The position numbers and the translations under genes were made by a program. A DNA stretch of 20,846 nucleotides from contig JAPPEF010000154.1 in NCBI GenBank assembly GCA_028875335.1, positions 1 through 20,846 of the forward strand, in the 5' to 3' direction. Under the pieces are notes generated by a model. It was not told where the DNA came from. It did no database searches and saw only the letters and a program-made list of their open reading frames with translations. Below, in pieces: positions 14,217 to 20,846 of this stretch (positions are counted from its first letter, which is position 1; every line of letters starts with the position of its first letter). Origin of the DNA: Gemmatimonadota bacterium. Its GTDB lineage: Bacteria; Latescibacterota; UBA2968; UBA8231.

Positions 14217-15206
14217 TCATTCGTAGGCTAGGTTTTGCGCCTGCATCATGCCGATCATGTAGCCGAAGGCGAAGATTTTCCCCAACATGCCGTAGCCACG
14301 GGTCGTCTCCGCATCCTCGGACCCCATCGTTGGCGCGTGGTCGGGGCGGATGGGTCCTACGAAGCCGGCGCGGGAGTATATCTCCAGCATCCGCGCCATA
14401 TCCGTGGGACCATCGTCGTGAAAGGTTTCCGTAAACCGAGTTCCCGCGGTGCCCTCGACGTCGCGGTAGTGGATAAAATGGACCTTGCCCTGCTCGGTGA
14501 ACTCCCGCGCCACCGAGTAGATATCCTCGCCCATAGCCTTGAAGTTGCCCTGGCAGAACGTGACGCCGTTGTTGGGACTCGGCGCGATGTTGATCAGGCG
14601 GCGGTACGCGTCGGCGCTGACCATGATTTGAGCGGACCCTCGATAGGGCGAGATCGGCGGGTCGTTGGGGTGATAGCCCATGCGGACATTGGCCTTCTCG
14701 GCGACGGGGATGATGCGTTCGATCAGCCAAGTCAGGTTGTCCCAGAGTTCTTCCTCAGTTTGAGGCTCCGCCAAAGGAGGATCTTGGTGCGACTCCGCGT
14801 AGTCGAATTGCGAGGAGATGGCACCGCCGCGCGTGGGCACCCAATCAGTGCGGGAGCCGCCTGCGCCGAGGTTGTAGCACAGCACGGGAATGCCGACTTG
14901 GCCCATGGCCTCTACTGCGGCGATAAAGTCCAACAGTTCCTCATCGCGGCCTGGGGTCCCTCGGCGGATGTGTTCGGAGCGGGTGGGCGTCATGGTCTCG
15001 TACACGGGGATCGAAAACCCCACCTCGGCCCATTCCTCTTGCTGCTGGCGCATGGCCGCGGCGTATTGATCACGGCCTATCCCTTCGAGGGGCGGCGACG
15101 TTACGCAGCCGGTGACGCCCATTTCCCGGCAGATCTTCACCCGCTCGGGTTGCTCGTGCGGGCTCCGGCCCAGAGTCATTGACAACTTGAATATCCCTTG
15201 GCGCAT
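14217..15206 (-). CDS. uxuA: Mannonate dehydratase (UxuA family)
   Basis: 329 residues, somewhat shorter than the roughly 350-390 of classical UxuA. TIM-barrel signatures are in order: MGYHPNDPP (His179), VTFCQGNF (Cys218), KVHFIHYRDVEGT (His246), RFTETFHDDGPTDM and IRPDHAPTM (Asp289). The spacing of this His/Cys/His/Asp set matches the Mn-binding residues of the family. The enzyme dehydrates D-mannonate to 2-keto-3-deoxygluconate in hexuronate breakdown. It is the first gene of the long colinear run and is followed after 13 bases by the enolase-superfamily gene. No kdgK, kdgA, uxaC or uxuB homologue is in the window, so the rest of the pathway must lie elsewhere. The exact substrate is inferred from the family. 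Confidence 0.88.
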   Translation of the reverse strand: MRQGIFKLSMTLGRSPHEQPERVKICREMGVTGCVTSPPLEGIGRDQYAAAMRQQQEEWAEVGFSIPVYETMTPTRSEHIRRGTPGRDEELLDFIAAVEAMGQVGIPVLCYNLGAGGSRTDWVPTRGGAISSQFDYAESHQDPPLAEPQTEEELWDNLTWLIERIIPVAEKANVRMGYHPNDPPISPYRGSAQIMVSADAYRRLINIAPSPNNGVTFCQGNFKAMGEDIYSVAREFTEQGKVHFIHYRDVEGTAGTRFTETFHDDGPTDMARMLEIYSRAGFVGPIRPDHAPTMGSEDAETTRGYGMLGKIFAFGYMIGMMQAQNLAYE

Positions 15207-15321
15207 GTGTTTTCCTTTTTCTTGGTACGCAGGGGCTTCTTAGGTATGGGATGCTGTTCACGCCTAAAGGCGCGGTGAAACTCGCCTGAAGTCGAGGTGA
15301 AGCGCTATCGTCTGCGGCCCC
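15207..15321. promoter_or_regulatory. Intergenic region upstream of the mannonate dehydratase
   Basis: This 115-base gap is the largest between 6.5 and 18.2 kb and probably holds the promoter of the sugar-acid run. It contains imperfect repeats of a GGTGAA/TTCACC element (around 15257-15302) and a small CGCC-TAAA-GGCG hairpin (15261-15272), which could be a weak terminator for the upstream gene or an operator. No clear -35/-10 pair is visible. Confidence 0.35.
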
Positions 15322-15834
15322 TTACACCAATTCCTCGACCAAGGCTCGGCTAGCTGGATCTAGGCTCCGATAGTCGGGAATCTCGTAGCGGTTGCCGTCG
15401 GCGTCTTGCACTAGTACCCGCCCGGCGCCCAAAAGGCGCACGTCGCGGCGGCCGGAATAGATTTCAAAGGTGCGGGGTCCTCGATCAGTCTCTACCTCCC
15501 AGCGCGGCACTCGATTGGCCACTGTCACCTTGGCGATGCGCTTGATGCGCGGGGAGAAATAGGCCCGCTCCAATTCGTCTTCTACGGCTTGGCGGCTGTC
15601 CCGATCGAGCGCGTCGAGTCGAGCCAGCGAACCGATCTCCTTGCCTTTGCGGTCTTGGACGACGATAAAGCAGTCGTCGCAGGTCAGGGGAAAAGCCCGT
15701 TTGACCCGGACCCTCGGATAGGTCTGATCACCGACCAATTCCAAGTTCAAGTCTTCGAAAGCATCGACGAAAAACCGCGCTTTGTCCGGGTCGAGATAGG
15801 TGACTTCAGCGGCTAATTTATGGCGCTGCTGCAT
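15322..15834 (-). CDS. DUF1854 protein paired with an ABC exporter
   Basis: 170 residues. The order of elements (LDPDKARFF, then YPRVRVKRAFPLT, DCFIVVQDRKGKEIGSL, AYFSPRIKRIAKV, EVETDRGPRTFEI and YEIPDYRSLD) is that of DUF1854. In this family the gene is commonly adjacent to an ABC transporter of the kind found 4 bases upstream here, and in some lineages the pair is linked to cyanophycin or peptide handling. No enzyme motif is apparent and there is no signal peptide, so it is likely a cytoplasmic accessory of the transporter. Confidence 0.82.
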   Translation of the reverse strand: MQQRHKLAAEVTYLDPDKARFFVDAFEDLNLELVGDQTYPRVRVKRAFPLTCDDCFIVVQDRKGKEIGSLARLDALDRDSRQAVEDELERAYFSPRIKRIAKVTVANRVPRWEVETDRGPRTFEIYSGRRDVRLLGAGRVLVQDADGNRYEIPDYRSLDPASRALVEELV

Positions 15835-15838
15835 AGTT

Positions 15839-18184
15839 TTACCAAGCTCTCAGTTTAGACATTTCGGTTTGCATGCGGCACAAATGCGCGTAGATGCCGT
15901 CCTGTTCAATCAACTCGTCGTGGGTGCCGATCTCGGCGAGTTTGCCCTTGTCGAGAATGAGCAGGCGATGGGAGTTTTTGAGGGTCGATAAGCGATGGGC
16001 AATGGCAAAGGTGGTGCGCCCTTGGACCAGCCGCTCCAACGCCTCTTGAATCTGCGCTTCGGTTTGGGTATCGACGTTGGAGGTGGCTTCGTCGAGGATG
16101 AGGATGCGCGGGTTGCGCAAAATGGCCCGGGCAATGGACAGCCGCTGTCGCTCGCCGCCGGATACGCGGGTGCCGCGCTCGCCGACCATGGTGTCGTACC
16201 CGTCGGGCATGTTCATGATGAAGTCGTGAGCATTGGCAGCTTTGGCCGCGGCCACGGTCTGTTCGAGGGAAGACTCGGGATGGCCGTAGGCGATGTTTTC
16301 GGCGACTGTGCCGTTGAAGAGGAATGGATCCTGCAAGACCACGCCGATCTGTTCGCGCAGCGATTTGAGGTTCACTTGGCGGGTGTCGTGGCCGTCGATG
16401 AGGATGGCTCCCTCCTGCGGCTCGTAGAAGCGGCAGATGAGGTTGATTAGGGTGCTCTTGCCCGCGCCGCTGTGACCGGCTAGGCCGATCATCTCGCCCG
16501 GTTCGACGGCGAAGTTCAAATCCTCAATGACTGGCTTGTCTTCCTCATAGCCGAAGTGGACGCCGCGGAATTCGACCCGGCCCTCGATGGGCGGCATGAG
16601 CATAGCTCCGGGCTGGTCGATTACCTCTGGGTGGGTATCGAGCACGTCAAAGACGCGTTCGGCCGAGGTAGCGGCGCGCTGGAAGCGGTGGTTGAGGCGG
16701 CACAAGCTCTCCACTGGCCCGTAGAAGCGGTACATGTACATGGTGAAGGCGACAAAGGCTCCCAAGGTCAGCTCACCGGATAGGATGTCGCGGCCCCCGA
16801 CCCACCAGATGATGATCGTGCCGATGGCGGTCACAAAGGTCATGACCGGGCCGAAGAGGCTGCGCATCCACGCCACGCGCAGTTCGCCCCGCAGCAGGTC
16901 CAGGCTGCGGCCCTCGAATTTGCCCACTTCCCGCTGTTCTTGGGCAAATGCCTTGACCACGCGCACCCCTGGGATGGTATCGGCCAGCAGGGCGCTGAGG
17001 CTGGCCCAGCGGCGCCACAATGGCCGGTAGATGGCGTGTAGCTTGCGGCCAAAGCGCATCGTCGCCCACACTAATAAGGGCGTCGGCAGGAGTACCAGGG
17101 CCGCCAGCCCGGGATTGAGCCCGAAGAGGATGATGCAGATGATGATTAGGGTGAGCACATCGCGGATGGCTTCTTGCAGGCCGTCGCTGATAAAGTCCTG
17201 CAAGCGGCCCACGTCTTGGGTGACGCTGGCCATGATGCGCCCGGTCTCGTTTTTATTGTAATAACTAAGTGATAGCGCGTGGAGATGGGTGTACACCTCG
17301 TTGCGCAGGCCGTAGGTGACGCGCTGGCCGATGCGGGCCATGATGTAGCCGCGCAGAGCCGACAGGACGCTGACGGTGAGGTTCATCAAAATTAATAGGC
17401 CTACTAGCCAGGCCAGTGCCGCGACTGGATTATCTTTGGCCACCGGCAAAAGAGCTAGCAGATCAAAGCGCACCTCAACGTCCGTAGAAGAAGGGGCACC
17501 GACATTCAAGACATCGTCGATGAGAACGCTCATCAGCAGCGGCTGGCCTAGGCCAATGGTCGTGGCCGCCACCATGAGCAACAGGCTCAGGGTAATGAGC
17601 TTCCAATGTGGCTTGGCATAGCTCAACAGCCGGAACAGCAGCTTGCCCTTTTCTAGGCAGGCCGGGCATACGCCGTAGTAGCGCGGAATGACTTGGCCGC
17701 AGCGGTCGCAGCGCTTGCGCCCGGCCCGCGCTCCGGCCAACCGCCCGTGGAGTAGTTGACCATTGGATTCTGTCGAGCGGGCTTGCTTGACCAAGCGCTC
17801 GACTTGGTTGGGCAGTTCGGACAGCGCGGGCACCAGGCTCTTGGAGAATACGGCCATGGTCGCGCCCTGTTCCTCGGTGCGGACCTTGAGGGCCGCGGTC
17901 CCCCAATCCTCGCGTACCTCCACTCCGCTTATCTCGGCCAAGGGCAGGCAGACTACATCGGGGGGGCCACCGCTGTCGGGGCTGAAGGCCACTAAATGGT
18001 CGGCAGTGGCCATGAGCCACGCTTCGCCGTACTGGCCGTCGAGCTTGATATCCGTGGTTACCGCTAGGCGGAGCTCTTCGTCGGGGGCTACTACCTCGGC
18101 TAGTTCGCGCCGCACTTGCGCTGGCACGGTGGCGCGAAAAGGCGGCGCTGCGTTTTCTGCGATGCTGCGTTCAAGCTCTTTCAT
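15839..18184 (-). CDS. ABC exporter with N-terminal PH-like and zinc-ribbon extension
   Basis: 781 residues, about 180 longer than a standard half-size exporter. Residues 1-140 form a soluble beta-rich domain (PH- or GRAM-like guess). Residues 159-176 carry a four-cysteine zinc ribbon (C159-x2-C162, C173-x2-C176). Six membrane helices follow (about 195-485), then the nucleotide-binding domain with Walker A GHSGAGKS (569-576), Q-loop VVLQDP, signature VSGGERQR (about 673-680), Walker B ILILDEATSNVD (693 onward) and H-loop AIAHRLST. It should work as a homodimer driven by ATP. The zinc-ribbon extension together with DUF1854 marks a specific exporter subfamily. The substrate is unknown. Confidence 0.92.
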   Translation of the reverse strand: MKELERSIAENAAPPFRATVPAQVRRELAEVVAPDEELRLAVTTDIKLDGQYGEAWLMATADHLVAFSPDSGGPPDVVCLPLAEISGVEVREDWGTAALKVRTEEQGATMAVFSKSLVPALSELPNQVERLVKQARSTESNGQLLHGRLAGARAGRKRCDRCGQVIPRYYGVCPACLEKGKLLFRLLSYAKPHWKLITLSLLLMVAATTIGLGQPLLMSVLIDDVLNVGAPSSTDVEVRFDLLALLPVAKDNPVAALAWLVGLLILMNLTVSVLSALRGYIMARIGQRVTYGLRNEVYTHLHALSLSYYNKNETGRIMASVTQDVGRLQDFISDGLQEAIRDVLTLIIICIILFGLNPGLAALVLLPTPLLVWATMRFGRKLHAIYRPLWRRWASLSALLADTIPGVRVVKAFAQEQREVGKFEGRSLDLLRGELRVAWMRSLFGPVMTFVTAIGTIIIWWVGGRDILSGELTLGAFVAFTMYMYRFYGPVESLCRLNHRFQRAATSAERVFDVLDTHPEVIDQPGAMLMPPIEGRVEFRGVHFGYEEDKPVIEDLNFAVEPGEMIGLAGHSGAGKSTLINLICRFYEPQEGAILIDGHDTRQVNLKSLREQIGVVLQDPFLFNGTVAENIAYGHPESSLEQTVAAAKAANAHDFIMNMPDGYDTMVGERGTRVSGGERQRLSIARAILRNPRILILDEATSNVDTQTEAQIQEALERLVQGRTTFAIAHRLSTLKNSHRLLILDKGKLAEIGTHDELIEQDGIYAHLCRMQTEMSKLRAW

Positions 18185-18367
18185 ACATTTGCCCCTTACC
18201 TACGCGACACGTATGTTTGCATTGGTTCATAAGGGCGGCAAGGCGGATAGGTCGTCTCTTACCCATTCTATCCAACCTTGCCAAAGGGGATGGTTCCGCG
18301 CTTGCCGCCCAATCAATACACAAGACACTCATTTGACCAAATGGGCCACGAAGGCCCCCGCAGGGAT
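18185..18367. promoter_or_regulatory. Intergenic region between the RND gene and the ABC exporter
   Basis: 183 bases, likely carrying the promoter of the exporter/DUF1854 pair. It includes a small inverted repeat (CATTTG-AC-CAAATG at 18330-18343) that could be an operator. No gene-like content is seen. Confidence 0.4.
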
Positions 18368-18380
18368 TCATGCGGGGGCC
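18353..18380 (-). terminator. Strong hairpin at the end of the RND gene
   Basis: Perfect 10-base arms (GGCCCCCGCA and TGCGGGGGCC) enclose an 8-base loop that contains the TGA stop of the RND gene. On the minus strand the stem is followed by TTCG and no U-tract, so intrinsic termination is uncertain; it may instead stabilise the 3' end. The last codons of the gene form one arm. Confidence 0.5.
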
Positions 18381-20846
18381 ATTTTGTGCGATGCGCGCAT
18401 CACGCGCTTGCACCACAGCGCCAGATCGTCCAACAGCGAATAGAGCGTCGGAGCCAGCATCAAGGTTAGCACCGTTGAGGTGGCCAAGCCGCTGGCGACG
18501 ACCAAGCCCACTGGCCCCCAGCGGCGGGCAAAGCCCTCGGACGTGCCATAGACCATCGGCAGCACGATCGGCATCAGGTTGAGGATGGTGGTAAAGGCGG
18601 TCATTAGGATGGGCCGGAGCCGGTGCTGGCCGCCGAGGCAGATCGCCTCGCGCCGCGATAGCCCGCCCGCTCGCAGATGATTTATATGGGAGATCAGCAC
18701 AATGCCGTTGTTGACGACGATGCCGAAGAGGATCAAAAGCCCCAAGGCACCGTTGTTGTCAAAGGGCACGTCGAGGACATACAGCCCCAAGGCCACGCCG
18801 ATGAGGGAGAAAGGAATGGCGAAAATGATGGTGAAGGGATGGATCAAGGACTCAAAGAGCGAGGCCATGATCAGGTAGATCAGCAGGATGGCAAAAATGA
18901 TGGTGAAGTTGTTGTCGCTGGCCTCTTCCCGCTCCCAGCGCGCCGCTCGGCCTAAATCCCAAGTATAGCCAGCGGGCAGTTGCATCCCTTCCATCATCTG
19001 GGTGATCGGCTCCATCAGCACGCGAGCGGCGTTGCGGTCTTCGGTGTTGGCGAAGACGGTGACGTTGAGCATCCGATTCTCGCGCCTGAGATCGCGGGGG
19101 CCGCGACCAAGCTGGAAGTCGGCCAGCGACGCGAGTTGGACCGAGTTGCCGTCGCGGGTTTCGTAGCGACTGTTTTTGAGTTGGTCGAGGGTAGCGCGGT
19201 CGCCCTCGTTGAGCTGCATGACGACGTCGATTTCGCGGTCGTCGCTTTTGAAGCCGCTGGTGCGGCGGGTGCCCAAGGCTGAGGAGATGCCTTGGGCGAC
19301 CTCGCGCGGCGACAGCCCATAGCCGAGCGCCTGCGCGCGGTTGATTTCGACGCGGACTTCGTCTTCGCCGTCTTCGAGGCTGCTATCGACGTCTTGGACC
19401 CCGGGTAGCTGTTCGAGACCAGCTTTGACGTCTTCCATTAGCACGGCTAGGACTTCTGGGTCGCGGCCGTGGAGCTGGACTTCGACGCCGAGTTGGTTGC
19501 CGGTCCAACTGCGCGAGCGGCCCATTTTGTACGTGTATCCCACCTTCTCTGGCAGCAACTCCTTGACGGCGTTGCCTGCCTCCATGCTCGAGAGCCGGCC
19601 CTCGTCGGCATCGACGAGATAGGCGCGGATACTGCCTCGGCGCTGGCTGAACCTCGTCATGAGCGATTGAATGTCGAGCGAATCCTTTTTCGCTAGCAGG
19701 ATCTTTTCTATTTCATAGAAGTGCTCGCGGACCTCTTCGAGGCTGTAGCTGCGGTCGATGACCACCGACATATCCACTCGGCGCTCCGGGGTCCAGGGGG
19801 TGCCGCGCTGCTCGATCTGGTCGTATAGGTAATAGCCGGTATAGGTCAGTGCTGCCGTGGCCAGCAGGGCGACCCAGCGGTGGTCGAGCGTCCAGTTGAG
19901 CAAGCGGCCGTACGAGGAGCGCAGGCCGTGGCGAGAGCAGTACCAGCCGAGCGCGGCCCCGGCCAGCGCCATGAGCGCGCAGGCGAGGATGGTCTGCCAC
20001 TGCATTCCACTGATTGAGGTGGCGATCAGCCCAGACCAGCGGCCCCACCAAGCCTGCAATCCGCTCCAGCCAAGGTCGCTGATCTGCCAATAGGCAATGC
20101 CGACCACGACTGCGACGACCAGCAGCTTGAGCCAGCGGTCGAAGCGCTCGACCCCGGCGCGAAGCAGCCGCGAGGACACCAGTGGAATCAGCGACAACGA
20201 GACGATCATCGACACCATCACGGCGAGGCATATCGCGATCCCGGCGTCCTTCATCCACATGGCCGAGCGGCCATCGGAGAGGAAGAAGAAGGGCACGAAG
20301 ACGCAGATCGTCGTCAGCGCCGAGGCTAGCACTGCCATGCCGACTTCGCGGCTGCCGGCGTGGGCGGCCTCGTCGGCGTCGAGGCCGTCTTCTTGGCGGC
20401 GGCGGAAAATGCTTTCTAGCACCACCACTGCTGGATCTACCAACATCCCCACCGCCAACATCAGCCCCATCATCGAGACCATGTTGAGGGTGATGGTTGA
20501 TTCAAAGACCTCGCGGGCGACGTACATGCCGATAAAGACGCACAGGGCCGAGGTGGGGATGGCGAGAGCTATGACGATGGTCGAGCGGATGTTGCGCAGA
20601 AATACGAAGATGATAGTCATCGCCAAAAACGCACCGAGCAGCGCTGAGTTGAAGAGCGTACCGGCTTCTTTGAGCACGGACTCGGCGCGATTGCGGTCGA
20701 TGAAGAGTTCGAGTTCACCATCGTATTCGTCCTCAATCGCCTGCAACTCAGCGACTACTACCTCGCCGACCTCGACGACATTGGCGGTGGCGGCTTTGAA
20801 AATTTCTAGCTCCAGCGCATCGGTGCCGTTGAGCCGCTCGTAGCTG
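18368..20846 (-). CDS. RND-family (HAE1-like) efflux transporter, partial
   Basis: About 825 C-terminal residues; the frame is open to the right edge, where it reads YERLNGTDALELEIFKAATANVVEV, the usual pore-domain context. From the TTG at 20746: membrane helices 2-6 at about 35-195 with GMLVDPAVVVLESIFRRR (TM4, Asp104), SALTTICVFVPFFFL and SLSLIPLVSSRLL; a second periplasmic pore/docking domain (about 315-610); then the closing helices with FGIVVNNGIVLISHIN and RPILMTAFTTILNLMPIVL. These are hallmarks of proton-driven tripartite efflux pumps. An unusual insert of about 80 residues with two extra hydrophobic segments lies between the halves (about residues 197-277). No membrane-fusion or outer-membrane partner is inside the window; they may lie to the right. 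Confidence 0.92.
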   Translation of the reverse strand, partial: SYERLNGTDALELEIFKAATANVVEVGEVVVAELQAIEDEYDGELELFIDRNRAESVLKEAGTLFNSALLGAFLAMTIIFVFLRNIRSTIVIALAIPTSALCVFIGMYVAREVFESTITLNMVSMMGLMLAVGMLVDPAVVVLESIFRRRQEDGLDADEAAHAGSREVGMAVLASALTTICVFVPFFFLSDGRSAMWMKDAGIAICLAVMVSMIVSLSLIPLVSSRLLRAGVERFDRWLKLLVVAVVVGIAYWQISDLGWSGLQAWWGRWSGLIATSISGMQWQTILACALMALAGAALGWYCSRHGLRSSYGRLLNWTLDHRWVALLATAALTYTGYYLYDQIEQRGTPWTPERRVDMSVVIDRSYSLEEVREHFYEIEKILLAKKDSLDIQSLMTRFSQRRGSIRAYLVDADEGRLSSMEAGNAVKELLPEKVGYTYKMGRSRSWTGNQLGVEVQLHGRDPEVLAVLMEDVKAGLEQLPGVQDVDSSLEDGEDEVRVEINRAQALGYGLSPREVAQGISSALGTRRTSGFKSDDREIDVVMQLNEGDRATLDQLKNSRYETRDGNSVQLASLADFQLGRGPRDLRRENRMLNVTVFANTEDRNAARVLMEPITQMMEGMQLPAGYTWDLGRAARWEREEASDNNFTIIFAILLIYLIMASLFESLIHPFTIIFAIPFSLIGVALGLYVLDVPFDNNGALGLLILFGIVVNNGIVLISHINHLRAGGLSRREAICLGGQHRLRPILMTAFTTILNLMPIVLPMVYGTSEGFARRWGPVGLVVASGLATSTVLTLMLAPTLYSLLDDLALWCKRVMRASHKMAPA

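Noticed and set aside
14235..15182. A 315-codon plus-strand open frame
   Set aside because: It is antisense to the mannonate dehydratase, which has clear family motifs; the translation shows no recognisable domain.
20097..20843. A 248-codon plus-strand open frame rich in Ser/Thr/Arg
   Set aside because: It is antisense to the RND gene and of low complexity, as expected from GC-rich codon structure.

Overview
The window is 20.8 kb from a GC-rich (about 60% by eye) bacterial genome. All genes except the partial one at the left edge lie on the minus strand, mostly with very short gaps. The mix of a short UxuA-type mannonate dehydratase beside a divergent enolase-superfamily protein, a DUF1854/ABC-exporter pair, a LamG-esterase and an HAE1-type RND pump fits an uncultured, probably aquatic or host-associated Gram-negative lineage (Latescibacterota-, Poribacteria- or Planctomycetes-like). 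That placement is a guess from gene content only.

Layout in coordinate order. (1) 1-788: end of a HEAT-repeat protein, the only plus-strand gene. (2) 799-5391: a 4.5 kb block bounded by two direct repeats (46 of 48 bases identical). The right copy is the 3' end and stop codon of a TetR gene; the left copy is a detached, in-frame remnant of that same 3' end. Inside are five minus-strand genes, and the two at its right half are clearly more AT-rich (about 40% GC in sampled lines). In transcription order they are: a protein resembling a RarA/clamp-loader C-terminal domain and ending in the sliding-clamp motif QLSLF; a DarT-like putative ADP-ribosyltransferase; an HTH-DUF433 antitoxin; a PIN-like toxin; and a PDZ-M48 lipoprotein protease. 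I read the block as an integrated genomic island carrying toxin or defence modules. (3) 5362-6464: TetR regulator preceded by a DUF4258 gene and a small partner. (4) 6502-15206: a long colinear run in transcription order of mannonate dehydratase, enolase-superfamily protein, GNAT, LamG-esterase, secretion-type ATPase, dienelactone hydrolase, MATE exporter, small membrane protein and helix-hairpin-helix protein. (5) 15322-18184: DUF1854 protein and a Zn-ribbon-containing ABC exporter. (6) 18368-20846: C-terminal part of an RND efflux pump that continues past the right edge.

The most interesting part is the island, above all the two-gene unit 3389-5244. A predicted NAD-dependent modifier of nucleic acid (DarT-like) is preceded by a protein that appears built to dock on the replication sliding clamp, where DarTG systems carry a DarG macrodomain antitoxin. 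This pairing is not one I recognise as described. No integrase, tRNA, rRNA, CRISPR array or insertion-sequence transposase was found, and no gene-free stretch exceeds about 185 bases.
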